This document shows positions 44,511-52,300 of a stretch of 64,000 nt of DNA, piece by piece. Under the pieces are notes generated by a model that ran no database searches, was not told where the DNA came from, and saw only the letters and a list, made by a program, of their open reading frames with translations. A program made the position numbers and the translations under genes. This DNA comes from DATAGZ01 sp036263455 (GTDB lineage: Bacteria; Pseudomonadota; Alphaproteobacteria; Dongiales; Dongiaceae): NCBI GenBank assembly GCA_036263455.1, contig DATAGZ010000017.1, forward strand, positions 208,177 to 272,176. The letters are read 5' to 3'. Positions within the stretch are counted from its first letter, which is position 1. Every line of letters starts with the position of its first letter.

Positions 44511-45065
44511 ATGAAGATTATTCCCCTGCCGATCTCCGATGTCTTTGTTGTCGAACAACCGTCTTTCGGCGATAACCGCGGTGCTTTCATCGAGACCTAT
44601 AGCGAGGCGAAGTGGCGCGGGGCGCGCCTGCCTGCGCTGAATTTCGTTCAAGACAACATGTCGCTGTCGCGTCTTGAGGGAACGGTGCGCGGCCTTCATT
44701 ATCAGCTCGGTCCTAACGCACAGGCCAAGCTGATCAGCGTCGTCCGGGGACGCATTCTCGATATCGCGGTCGACATAAGGCGCGGCTCGACGACGTTCGG
44801 CAAGCATGTCGGCTGGGAATTGTCGGGCTTTTCGGGCCAGCAGCTTTTCATTCCCCAGGGCTTCGCGCATGGCTTCGTCACGCTGGAGCCAGACACGATC
44901 GTGGCTTATAAAGTGAGCGCGCCCTACGATCCGCCTGCGGAACGCGGCATTGCCTGGTCGGACCCGGCGCTGAGTATTGCCTGGGGGATAACGGAACGGG
45001 ACGCCGTTCTCTCCGAGAAAGATACGAAATGGCCCGCGCTCGCGCAGGCGGAAATTTTCGAATAG
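44511..45065 (+). CDS. rfbC: dTDP-4-dehydrorhamnose 3,5-epimerase
   Basis: 184 residues. Third step of dTDP-L-rhamnose synthesis. The cupin-type fold shows FGDNRGAFIETY, FVQDNMSLSR, GTVRGLHYQ (catalytic His), AKLISVVRGRILDIAVDIRRGS and FIPQGFAHGFVTLE. The start at 44511 gives the usual length; an upstream extension overlaps the ABC gene in another frame. First of the rfbCBDA genes. Confidence 0.94.
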   Translation: MKIIPLPISDVFVVEQPSFGDNRGAFIETYSEAKWRGARLPALNFVQDNMSLSRLEGTVRGLHYQLGPNAQAKLISVVRGRILDIAVDIRRGSTTFGKHVGWELSGFSGQQLFIPQGFAHGFVTLEPDTIVAYKVSAPYDPPAERGIAWSDPALSIAWGITERDAVLSEKDTKWPALAQAEIFE

Positions 45066-45072
45066 GGGAAAG

Positions 45073-46146
45073 ATGCAGAATCAGGGAACCATTGTCGTCA
45101 CGGGGGGCGCGGGTTTTATCGGCTCGGCCTTGGTGCGCTATCTCATCGAAAAGACTGCCCATCGCGTCGTCGTCATCGATAATCTTGGCTATGCCGCCAA
45201 TCTGGATTCGCTTGCCGGCGTGGCGGATAACGAGCGCTACGCCTTCATCAAGGCCGATATCCGTGCGGGCGAGGATATGCAGAAGGTCTTCGCAGTCCAT
45301 CGGCCTTGCGGGATCATCCATCTGGCCGCCGAATCGCATGTCGATCGCTCGATCGATGGACCGCTGGCTTTCCTGGAAACCAACATCCTTGGCACCTACA
45401 CGGTGCTTGAGGCCGCGCGCGCCTATTGGCAGACGTTATCCGGCGCGGCGCGGGAGACGTTCCGCTTTCACCATGTTTCGACCGACGAAGTATATGGCTC
45501 GCTCGGACCGACCGGCAAATTCACCGAGGACACCGCTTACGATCCGCGTTCGCCGTATTCAGCGAGCAAAGCGGCTTCCGATCATCTTGTCTCGGCCTGG
45601 CACCACACGTATGGCCTGCCGGTCGTGCTCAGCAATTGCAGTAATAACTACGGTCCGTATCAATTTCCGGAAAAACTCATTCCGCTCATGATCATCAACG
45701 CCCTGACCGGCAAGGAGCTGCCAGTCTATGGCAAGGGCGACAATATCCGCGACTGGCTCTATGTCGATGACCATGTTGCCGCCCTGTACCTGGTCTTCAG
45801 CCGAGGCCGTATTGGCGAATCCTATAACATCGGCGGGGATTCCGAGCGCAGCAATATCGAAGTGGTCAAGCGGATCTGCGAATTGGTCGACAGCCATGCC
45901 GCGCCAGGCGAGAAGAGGGCGTCCGCGCATTCCCTGATCCGCTATGTTACCGATCGTCCCGGCCATGATCGGCGCTACGCGATCGATGCCAGCAAAATCG
46001 CTCGCGAGCTGGGATGGCGTCCTATCGAGACCTTCGAATCGGGTCTGGAGAAAACCGTGCGCTGGTATCTTGACAATCGCCTGTGGTGGCAGAAGATCCA
46101 CCAGCGCACCTATAGCGGCGAGCGGCTGGGTCTGGCGACCGCTTGA
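45073..46146 (+). CDS. rfbB: dTDP-glucose 4,6-dehydratase
   Basis: 357 residues, extended SDR. NAD motif TGGAGFIGSALV at residues 10-21, HLAAESHVDRSI, STDEVYGSLG with the family's catalytic Asp-Glu pair, and YSASKAASDHLV (Tyr-x-x-x-Lys), plus NNYGPYQFPEKLIPL. Second step of the pathway in chemical order. Close spacing to both neighbours (7 and 3 bases). Confidence 0.96.
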   Translation: MQNQGTIVVTGGAGFIGSALVRYLIEKTAHRVVVIDNLGYAANLDSLAGVADNERYAFIKADIRAGEDMQKVFAVHRPCGIIHLAAESHVDRSIDGPLAFLETNILGTYTVLEAARAYWQTLSGAARETFRFHHVSTDEVYGSLGPTGKFTEDTAYDPRSPYSASKAASDHLVSAWHHTYGLPVVLSNCSNNYGPYQFPEKLIPLMIINALTGKELPVYGKGDNIRDWLYVDDHVAALYLVFSRGRIGESYNIGGDSERSNIEVVKRICELVDSHAAPGEKRASAHSLIRYVTDRPGHDRRYAIDASKIARELGWRPIETFESGLEKTVRWYLDNRLWWQKIHQRTYSGERLGLATA

Positions 46147-46149
46147 GCC

Positions 46150-47049
46150 ATGCCGCGCTACCTGATCCTCGGGAGAGAGGGACAGCTTGCCCGTGCCCTG
46201 CATCTGTTGGGGAAAAGCCTTACAGGGATGTCCAAAATGGTGCTCGATTTTCTGGGTAGCCAGGATATCGATCTTGCCGACACCGCCCATATCCAGGAAA
46301 AACTGCGCGGACAGCCGAAGGTCGACCTTCTCATCAACGCGGCGGCTTATACGGCCGTGGACGAGGCCGAGAGCGAAGGTGCGCGCGCCGATGCGATCAA
46401 CCATCTCGCGCTCCGCGAAATTGGGACTTATGCAGCCGCGCAGGATATTCCCATCATTCATCTTTCCACCGATTATGTCTTCAACGGCAGCCTCACGCGC
46501 CCATATCGTGAGGAAGATGAACCCCATCCGCTCAATGTCTACGGCCACACGAAGCTAGCGGGCGAGCGCGCCCTTGCCGCCAGTGGCGCACGCCATGTCA
46601 TTCTAAGAACCTCCTGGGTCTATTCTCCCTGGGGCACCAATTTCGTGCGGACCATGGAGCGGTTGCGCGCGCGCGAAGAATTGCGCGTCGTCGATGACCA
46701 ACGCGGCGCACCGACCTATGCGCTTGATATCGCCGAAGCGGTTCTCGCCATTGCCGAGCGTCTGCGTGCGGACCCCGAATCTCCGAAAGGAGTTTTTCAC
46801 CTCACCGCCCAAGGCGAGACCAGCTGGTATGGTTTTGCCCAGGCGATCTTCGCCATGCTGGGCGCCGATGGCGGGCCAGTGCCGCGTCTCACGCCGATTC
46901 CCGCGTCGGAATATCCAACCCCCGCGCGCCGCCCGGGCAATTCTCGCTTGGACGGGTCTGCGCTGAGATCCGCGTGGGGATTGCAATTGCCGCCCTGGCA
47001 GAATGGATTAGAACGGTGCGTGGAAAGAATGAGGAGTGAACGGATATGA
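46150..47049 (+). CDS. rfbD: dTDP-4-dehydrorhamnose reductase
   Basis: 299 residues; final step of dTDP-L-rhamnose synthesis with NAD(P)H. The N-terminal Rossmann motif is a little unusual (LILGREGQLARAL in place of GxxGQLG with a shorter loop). LLINAAAYTAVDEAE, IHLSTDYVFNG, NVYGHTKLAGERA (Tyr-x-x-x-Lys) and LRTSWVYSPWGTNFV are standard. Overlaps rfbA by ATGA. Confidence 0.94.
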   Translation: MPRYLILGREGQLARALHLLGKSLTGMSKMVLDFLGSQDIDLADTAHIQEKLRGQPKVDLLINAAAYTAVDEAESEGARADAINHLALREIGTYAAAQDIPIIHLSTDYVFNGSLTRPYREEDEPHPLNVYGHTKLAGERALAASGARHVILRTSWVYSPWGTNFVRTMERLRAREELRVVDDQRGAPTYALDIAEAVLAIAERLRADPESPKGVFHLTAQGETSWYGFAQAIFAMLGADGGPVPRLTPIPASEYPTPARRPGNSRLDGSALRSAWGLQLPPWQNGLERCVERMRSERI

Positions 47050-47927
47050 GGGGCATCATTTTGTCTGGCGGTGCCGGGTCGCGGCTATATCCAATGACGC
47101 GCCCGGTCACCAAGCAGCTGCTGCCAGTCTATGACAAGCCGATGGTATATTATCCTCTCTCGGTCCTGCTCATGGCGGGGATTCGTGATGTCCTGCTCAT
47201 TACGACGCCAGCCGATATCGAACGGTACCGCGCTGCGCTGGGCGATGGGTCCCAATGGGGGATCGACATTTCCTACACGATCCAGCCCGAGCCAGGCGGC
47301 TTGGCTCAGGCCTATCTCATCGGGCGGAATTTCGTGAACGGCGGCCCCTCGGCCCTGGTGCTGGGCGACAATATCTTCTACGGCCAAGGCTTGGCCGCCA
47401 TGCTCCAGGAGGCGGCCAACCTGAAGAGCGGCGCACGGGTCTTTGCTTACCATGTACGAGACCCTGAACGGTACGGCGTGGTCGAATTCGATGGCGATGG
47501 CCGCGCCCTGTCGATCGAAGAAAAACCGAGCAAGCCCCGTTCGCAATGGGCGGTCACCGGGCTCTATTTTTACGACGGCCAGGCCCCAGATATCGCCGCG
47601 TCCTTGAAGCCGTCGCCGCGGGGCGAACTCGAGATCACCGATCTTAATCGCCACTATCTCAAGGATGCCCAGCTTCAGGTGGACCGGATGGGCCGAGGCT
47701 ATGCCTGGTTCGATACCGGTACACCCGACGCCTTGATCGAAGCCGCGCATTTCGTCCAGACGGTGTATCATCGCCAGGGAACTAAAATTGCCTGCCTGGA
47801 GGAAACTGCCTGGCGCAAGGGTTTCATCGATGACGCGGCCCTGGCGAAGCTGGCCGAGCAGTACCGCAATTCCGAATATGGAAAATATCTGGGCGAGATA
47901 CTGCGGGAAGGAAAACATGCATGGTAG
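47046..47927 (+). CDS. rfbA: Glucose-1-phosphate thymidylyltransferase
   Basis: 293 residues; first step of the pathway, joining dTTP and glucose-1-phosphate. IILSGGAGSRLYPMTRPVTKQLLPVYDKPMVYYPL holds the nucleotide-binding GxGxR and the catalytic Lys; LVLGDNIFYGQGL, VVEFDGDGRALSIEEKP and YAWFDTGTPDALIEAA follow. It overlaps thyX by 7 bases, so dTDP-sugar and dTMP synthesis are coupled in one transcript. Confidence 0.96.
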   Translation: MRGIILSGGAGSRLYPMTRPVTKQLLPVYDKPMVYYPLSVLLMAGIRDVLLITTPADIERYRAALGDGSQWGIDISYTIQPEPGGLAQAYLIGRNFVNGGPSALVLGDNIFYGQGLAAMLQEAANLKSGARVFAYHVRDPERYGVVEFDGDGRALSIEEKPSKPRSQWAVTGLYFYDGQAPDIAASLKPSPRGELEITDLNRHYLKDAQLQVDRMGRGYAWFDTGTPDALIEAAHFVQTVYHRQGTKIACLEETAWRKGFIDDAALAKLAEQYRNSEYGKYLGEILREGKHAW

Positions 47928-48847
47928 CGCGGGCAGAAGACGAGATTGCCGCGCTCCGCGCGGAGAAGCATGAGACGCGCCGGGCCACCGTGCCGGCGCT
48001 GGAAGAGATCCTGTTCGTTCCGCTTCCCGTCCTCGATCATGGCTTCGTCCGGGTTATCGATTACATGGGAGATGATGCCTCAATCGTGCAGGCGGCGCGA
48101 GTATCCTATGGCAAGGGGACGAAGAAGGTCAGCGAGGATCGCGGCCTGATCCATTATTTGATGCGGCATCGTCACTCGACGCCCTTCGAGATGGCCGAGA
48201 TCAAGCTGCACGTCAAATTGCCGATCTTTGTCGCCCGTCAGTGGATTCGCCACCGCACCGCCAGCGTCAATGAATATTCCGCCCGGTATTCGATCCTCGA
48301 CCGGGAGTTTTACCTGCCGAGCCCCGAGCATCTCGCCGCCCAGGCGCGCTACAACCGCCAGGGACGAGGGGATATCGTTTCCGGGCCAGAGGCCGGGCAC
48401 ATCCTCGATCTTCTCAAGGACGACGCCCAGCGAGCCTATGCGCACTATATCGAGATGCTCAATGAAGACGAGCAAGGCGTACCGCGCGATGAAGAAAAAG
48501 TGGGGCTGGCGCGCGAACTGGCGCGCATGAATCTGTCGCTTAATTTCTATACCCAATGGTACTGGAAGATCGACCTGCAGAATTTCATGCATTTCCTGTC
48601 GCTGCGCGCAGACCCGCACGCGCAATATGAGATCCGCGCCTATGCAGATATCCTCCTGGACGTCCTGAAACGCTGGGTGCCATTGGCGGGCGAGGCTTTC
48701 GAGCAATACCGCCTCGGTGCATTCTCGCTCTCCAAGGCGGGCCTGGCCTGCGTACGAGCCCTGCTGCGCGGCGAAAATGTCACCCAGGAGCAAAGCGGCA
48801 TGGGAAAACGCGAATGGGCCGAGCTCATGGCCGCGCTGGAACGATAG
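47921..48847 (+). CDS. thyX: FAD-dependent thymidylate synthase
   Basis: 308 residues. The ThyX signature RHRxxSxNExSxRY is exact at residues 110-123 (RHRTASVNEYSARY). Uses FAD and methylene-tetrahydrofolate to make dTMP from dUMP, unrelated to ThyA. The overlap with rfbA puts it at the end of the rfb operon, which fits since RfbA consumes dTTP. Confidence 0.95.
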   Translation: MVARAEDEIAALRAEKHETRRATVPALEEILFVPLPVLDHGFVRVIDYMGDDASIVQAARVSYGKGTKKVSEDRGLIHYLMRHRHSTPFEMAEIKLHVKLPIFVARQWIRHRTASVNEYSARYSILDREFYLPSPEHLAAQARYNRQGRGDIVSGPEAGHILDLLKDDAQRAYAHYIEMLNEDEQGVPRDEEKVGLARELARMNLSLNFYTQWYWKIDLQNFMHFLSLRADPHAQYEIRAYADILLDVLKRWVPLAGEAFEQYRLGAFSLSKAGLACVRALLRGENVTQEQSGMGKREWAELMAALER

Positions 48848-48859
48848 CCGTTCCGGACG

Positions 48860-50182
48860 TTATTCCTGGTAGGGGTTCTTGCTGCCCTTGACGAACAGGC
48901 GCAGCACAATTCCCTTGAGATCGAAGGCTTCGCGCAAACCATTTAGCAGATAGCGTTTATAGGCGTCTGGTAATTTTTCGGCTCTGTTCATCATTATCGT
49001 GAAGCTCGGCGGCCGGGACGCGCTTTGGGCTATATAGCGCGGCTTGAGCCGCCGGCCGTTTACCAAAGGCGCAGGATGGCGCGCGATCGCCTCGGCAAGC
49101 CAGCGGTTGAGCCGAGGGGTCGGGATACGCCTGTTCCATACATCGTGGATAGTGAAGATCATATCGAGCGCGCGCGCGCAGTTCCGTCCGGTCGTGGCGG
49201 AGATCGGCAGGAACGGCACGTCTGGTATTTCCGAAAGGGAGTGGTCGAGCCGCTCCTTGATGGCGGCGAGCTGCTTCTGAGGGTTTTCGAGCTGGTCGGA
49301 CTTGTTGGCCAGGATGACCAACCCTCTTCCCTCCTCGGCGGCAAGACGGGCTAAGGTCAGGTCTTGCTTGTCGAGTCCACGCGAGGCATCGATGACCAGC
49401 GCAACGATATGGGCGAACTTCATTGCATGAATCGCATCGCCCGCCGAGAGCTTTTCCAGCCGGTCTTCGATACGCGCGCGCTTGCGCAGTCCGGCCGTGT
49501 CGACGATGCGCATTTTCTTGCCGCGCCACTCGGTATCGATTGCAATCGCATCGCGGGTGATCCCGGCTTCCGGCCCAGTCAACAGGCGGTTTTCGCCCAG
49601 CCAGCGATTGACCAGCGTGGATTTTCCGGCATTCGGCCGGCCCAGCACTGCCAGGGTGAGAGGTGCGGGTTGGGTTTCGAGACCCTCCTCCTGCTCCCTT
49701 TCGGCCATCACCGGGGCGAGCGCGCGTTCAACTTCTTTCAGGCCGATGCCATGTTCGGCGGAGATCGCCATCGGCTCGCCCAGGCCCAAGGCAAAAAGCT
49801 CCGCAGGAGCGGTCTGTTGGCCTTCGCATTTGTTGGCAAGCACCATGACGGTTTTGCCTGTCCGTCGCACCAGCTGAGCGAATTCGCGATCCGGCGGTGT
49901 TAAGCCCTGGCGCGCATCCACGATAAAGAAGACGGCATCGGATTCGGCGATGGCCGCGTTCGTCTGCTCGCGCATGCGCCCCTGCAGGGAAGCGGCAGCG
50001 CCTTGATCGAGCCCCGCGGTATCGATGACCGTGAAGCGGAGCTTGCCGAGTTTTGCCTGGCCATAGCGCCGGTCGCGCGTCACTCCCGGCTCGTCATCGA
50101 CAAGCGCGGCCTTTCTTCCCGTCAGCTTATTGAAGAGCGTCGATTTCCCGACATTGGGCCGGCCCACCAGGGCAATCTTCAT
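48860..50182 (-). CDS. der: GTPase Der (EngA)
   Basis: 440 residues with two GTPase domains in tandem, unique to this family: GRPNVGKST at residue 7 and GRPNAGKST about residue 180, each with DxxG (DTAGL) and NKxD-type motifs (NKCE, NKSD), plus a C-terminal KH-like domain. Essential for 50S ribosome assembly. Minus-strand order yfgM-like, bamB, der matches that of Escherichia coli. Two bases separate it from bamB. Confidence 0.96.
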   Translation of the reverse strand: MKIALVGRPNVGKSTLFNKLTGRKAALVDDEPGVTRDRRYGQAKLGKLRFTVIDTAGLDQGAAASLQGRMREQTNAAIAESDAVFFIVDARQGLTPPDREFAQLVRRTGKTVMVLANKCEGQQTAPAELFALGLGEPMAISAEHGIGLKEVERALAPVMAEREQEEGLETQPAPLTLAVLGRPNAGKSTLVNRWLGENRLLTGPEAGITRDAIAIDTEWRGKKMRIVDTAGLRKRARIEDRLEKLSAGDAIHAMKFAHIVALVIDASRGLDKQDLTLARLAAEEGRGLVILANKSDQLENPQKQLAAIKERLDHSLSEIPDVPFLPISATTGRNCARALDMIFTIHDVWNRRIPTPRLNRWLAEAIARHPAPLVNGRRLKPRYIAQSASRPPSFTIMMNRAEKLPDAYKRYLLNGLREAFDLKGIVLRLFVKGSKNPYQE

Positions 50183-50184
50183 GA

Positions 50185-51495
50185 TCAGCGCAGGGCGATG
50201 ACATCGCCATTGTCGAGCAGGACATACAGCGTATCATTGGCGGCAATCGGCGAGAGGTGCGTTTCCTCCGGAAGGGCGATCTTGCCCAGCACCTTGCCAT
50301 CATAAGGGGAGAGCGCGAGCAGCAGTCCGTTGCTGCCGGTGATGAATAGCCGGTCGCCTGCCAGCACGGGCCCCGACCAGATTGTCAGGGTGCTGGTATC
50401 CTCCGGATCGTCATAACGGGGAAGGATCTGCACCCAACGGATCTTACCTTCTTCCCGGGTCAGGCACACCAGCTCGGCATTATTGGTGAGCAGAAAGACG
50501 AAGTCGCCCGCCACCCAGGGCGTATGGGTTCCCCCTAGCGATACGTCCCATTTGCGAGCGCCGCGAGTCAAATCCGACGCCGCCGCGACGCCGCCATTAC
50601 CGATAGTCACAACCAGATCGCTGTCGATGACTGGCGAACCGTGAATGTCGCCAAACGAGCCAACCTGAGAGCCGCGTGTCGTTCCTGCGAGCGAATCGCC
50701 CCAGATCGTACGGCCGCCAACAACGTCGAGCGCGATCAACTCGCCCGATGAATAGGGCGCGACCACGGTACTTCCGCTGACGGCGGGGGCGCCGCCGCCC
50801 AATAGGCCCGCCGATTCCCCGACGCCGTTATTGACCCAAAGTTGCCTGCCGTTTTCCGCGGCATTGGTGGTGAGCTGATTGTCGATCGTCATCGCGAAGA
50901 CGCGACCGTCGCTATAGGAAGGCGGCGCCCGATAAGGGGCTGGCGCGGCCACGTTCCAGACTTCCTTGCCGTTCTTCGCGTCAAGCGCTATCAGGCGGGC
51001 GTAGGGGCTGGTGACGAAGATCTTGCCCTCGCCATAAGCGAGGCCTCCGCCGAATTTATCGGTATCTTCGGCATATTGTTTCGGCGTCACTTGCCAGAGA
51101 ACCTGGCCGCTTCCGGCATCGAGCGCCGTGACCTGCCCCTCGGAATCGAGTGCAATCAGCTTATTCTCGACAAGGATGGGCTCGGAGAGAATGCGGCGCT
51201 CGGAACTGTTGCCCGAGCCGATACTCTTGACCCAGGCTATCGTGGGGTGAGCGCTCATGGTGACATGGTGCAGATTGTGCTGGGCGTTACCGCCCGCCTG
51301 CGTCCATTCCTCGTTCTTGTGCGGCGCCGGCAGGCGGACCGGAATTTCCTGAATATCCGGACTGACCTCGAGTTGCTTGTCGAGCTGTAACACCGACACG
51401 CGCGTTCCCGGCAAGGGTTGCTTGTCTTTCCCGATTCCCAGCCAGCTGCAACCGGCCAGCGCGAGCAGGCTCAAAAGGGTGGCAAACTTTTTCAC
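50185..51495 (-). CDS. bamB: Outer membrane assembly lipoprotein BamB
   Basis: 436 residues from a GTG. Signal peptide with lipobox LALAGC (Cys16), then an eight-bladed beta-propeller of PQQ-like repeats (LIALDSEGQVTALDAGSGQVLWQV, LIALDAKNGKEVWNV, and similar). Part of the BAM complex inserting outer membrane beta-barrels. The start codon overlaps the previous stop as GTGA. Confidence 0.92.
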   Translation of the reverse strand: MKKFATLLSLLALAGCSWLGIGKDKQPLPGTRVSVLQLDKQLEVSPDIQEIPVRLPAPHKNEEWTQAGGNAQHNLHHVTMSAHPTIAWVKSIGSGNSSERRILSEPILVENKLIALDSEGQVTALDAGSGQVLWQVTPKQYAEDTDKFGGGLAYGEGKIFVTSPYARLIALDAKNGKEVWNVAAPAPYRAPPSYSDGRVFAMTIDNQLTTNAAENGRQLWVNNGVGESAGLLGGGAPAVSGSTVVAPYSSGELIALDVVGGRTIWGDSLAGTTRGSQVGSFGDIHGSPVIDSDLVVTIGNGGVAAASDLTRGARKWDVSLGGTHTPWVAGDFVFLLTNNAELVCLTREEGKIRWVQILPRYDDPEDTSTLTIWSGPVLAGDRLFITGSNGLLLALSPYDGKVLGKIALPEETHLSPIAANDTLYVLLDNGDVIALR

Positions 51496-52133
51496 GAACC
51501 AAAACGCGCTTTGAGTATGTCGAGCCTTGCCCGCAATCCTTGCGGAGCTCCAGGGCCAGCCGCCTCGGCGTCAAGCTGCTGCAACCAGTTTTTCGCCTTC
51601 GCGCGATCCCCCTGCTGCCAGCTCGAGAGAAATTGCGCCTCGAGCGCCAGGGCGCGGTAGGGATTTCCCGCTTCCAGCAAGGGTGCCAGATATTTGTCCG
51701 CCACCCCGTATTCCTTGGTGTCGATGGCTATATGCGCCGCCTCGATGCGGGCAAGCCCCGCCGCGGCGGAATCGGCACCCTGGGTGATACTGTCGAGCAG
51801 GGCCCGTGCTCCAGCCGCGTCGTTGGCCTCGAGCCGGCTACCCGCAAGGGAAAAGCGTGCAAGCGGCGCATACGGACCTTTGCCCGACGCAATCTGCTGG
51901 AGCGCGGCCTGGCCTGCGGCCTTGTCGGTTTTCAACTGCGCGAGCGCCGCTCCATAGGTCATGCCTTCCCGCGCCGCCTGCCGCGCGGCATAAGTCTGCC
52001 ATAAGGAGTAGCCTGCCACGAGCACGAGGATGAGAACGGCCGCGCCGACGATCCAATGACGATATTTCGTCCATATCTCCATCGCGCGGTCGGCGCGCAA
52101 TTCTTCTTCGAGTTCCTGAAATAGATCCGCCAC
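51492..52133 (-). CDS. YfgM-like tetratricopeptide membrane protein
   Basis: 213 residues. A short cytoplasmic start (MADLFQELEEELRADRAMEIWTKY), a single transmembrane helix (HWIVGAAVLILVLVAGYSLW) and a periplasmic TPR-like part that fits the DUF2133/YfgM family, helpers of the Sec or BAM machineries. The GTG at 52133 is chosen for its AGAGG site and the family's usual N-terminus; a longer frame to 52169 is possible. Overlaps bamB by GTGA. Confidence 0.85.
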   Translation of the reverse strand: MADLFQELEEELRADRAMEIWTKYRHWIVGAAVLILVLVAGYSLWQTYAARQAAREGMTYGAALAQLKTDKAAGQAALQQIASGKGPYAPLARFSLAGSRLEANDAAGARALLDSITQGADSAAAGLARIEAAHIAIDTKEYGVADKYLAPLLEAGNPYRALALEAQFLSSWQQGDRAKAKNWLQQLDAEAAGPGAPQGLRARLDILKARFGS

Positions 52134-52300
52134 GGTCACCTCTGCGCCGCCAAAATAGCCGCGCCGCACTCGTTTGTCGATATAGCGAACGAAAGCTCTT
52201 TTTTTACGGATTGCCAGCGAAATTTTAAGGGCTCGTCTCCTATACCTTTCTAGACACGCCTGGCGTTGGAGGCGGAAACCGGATCGTCAGGAGGATGATA

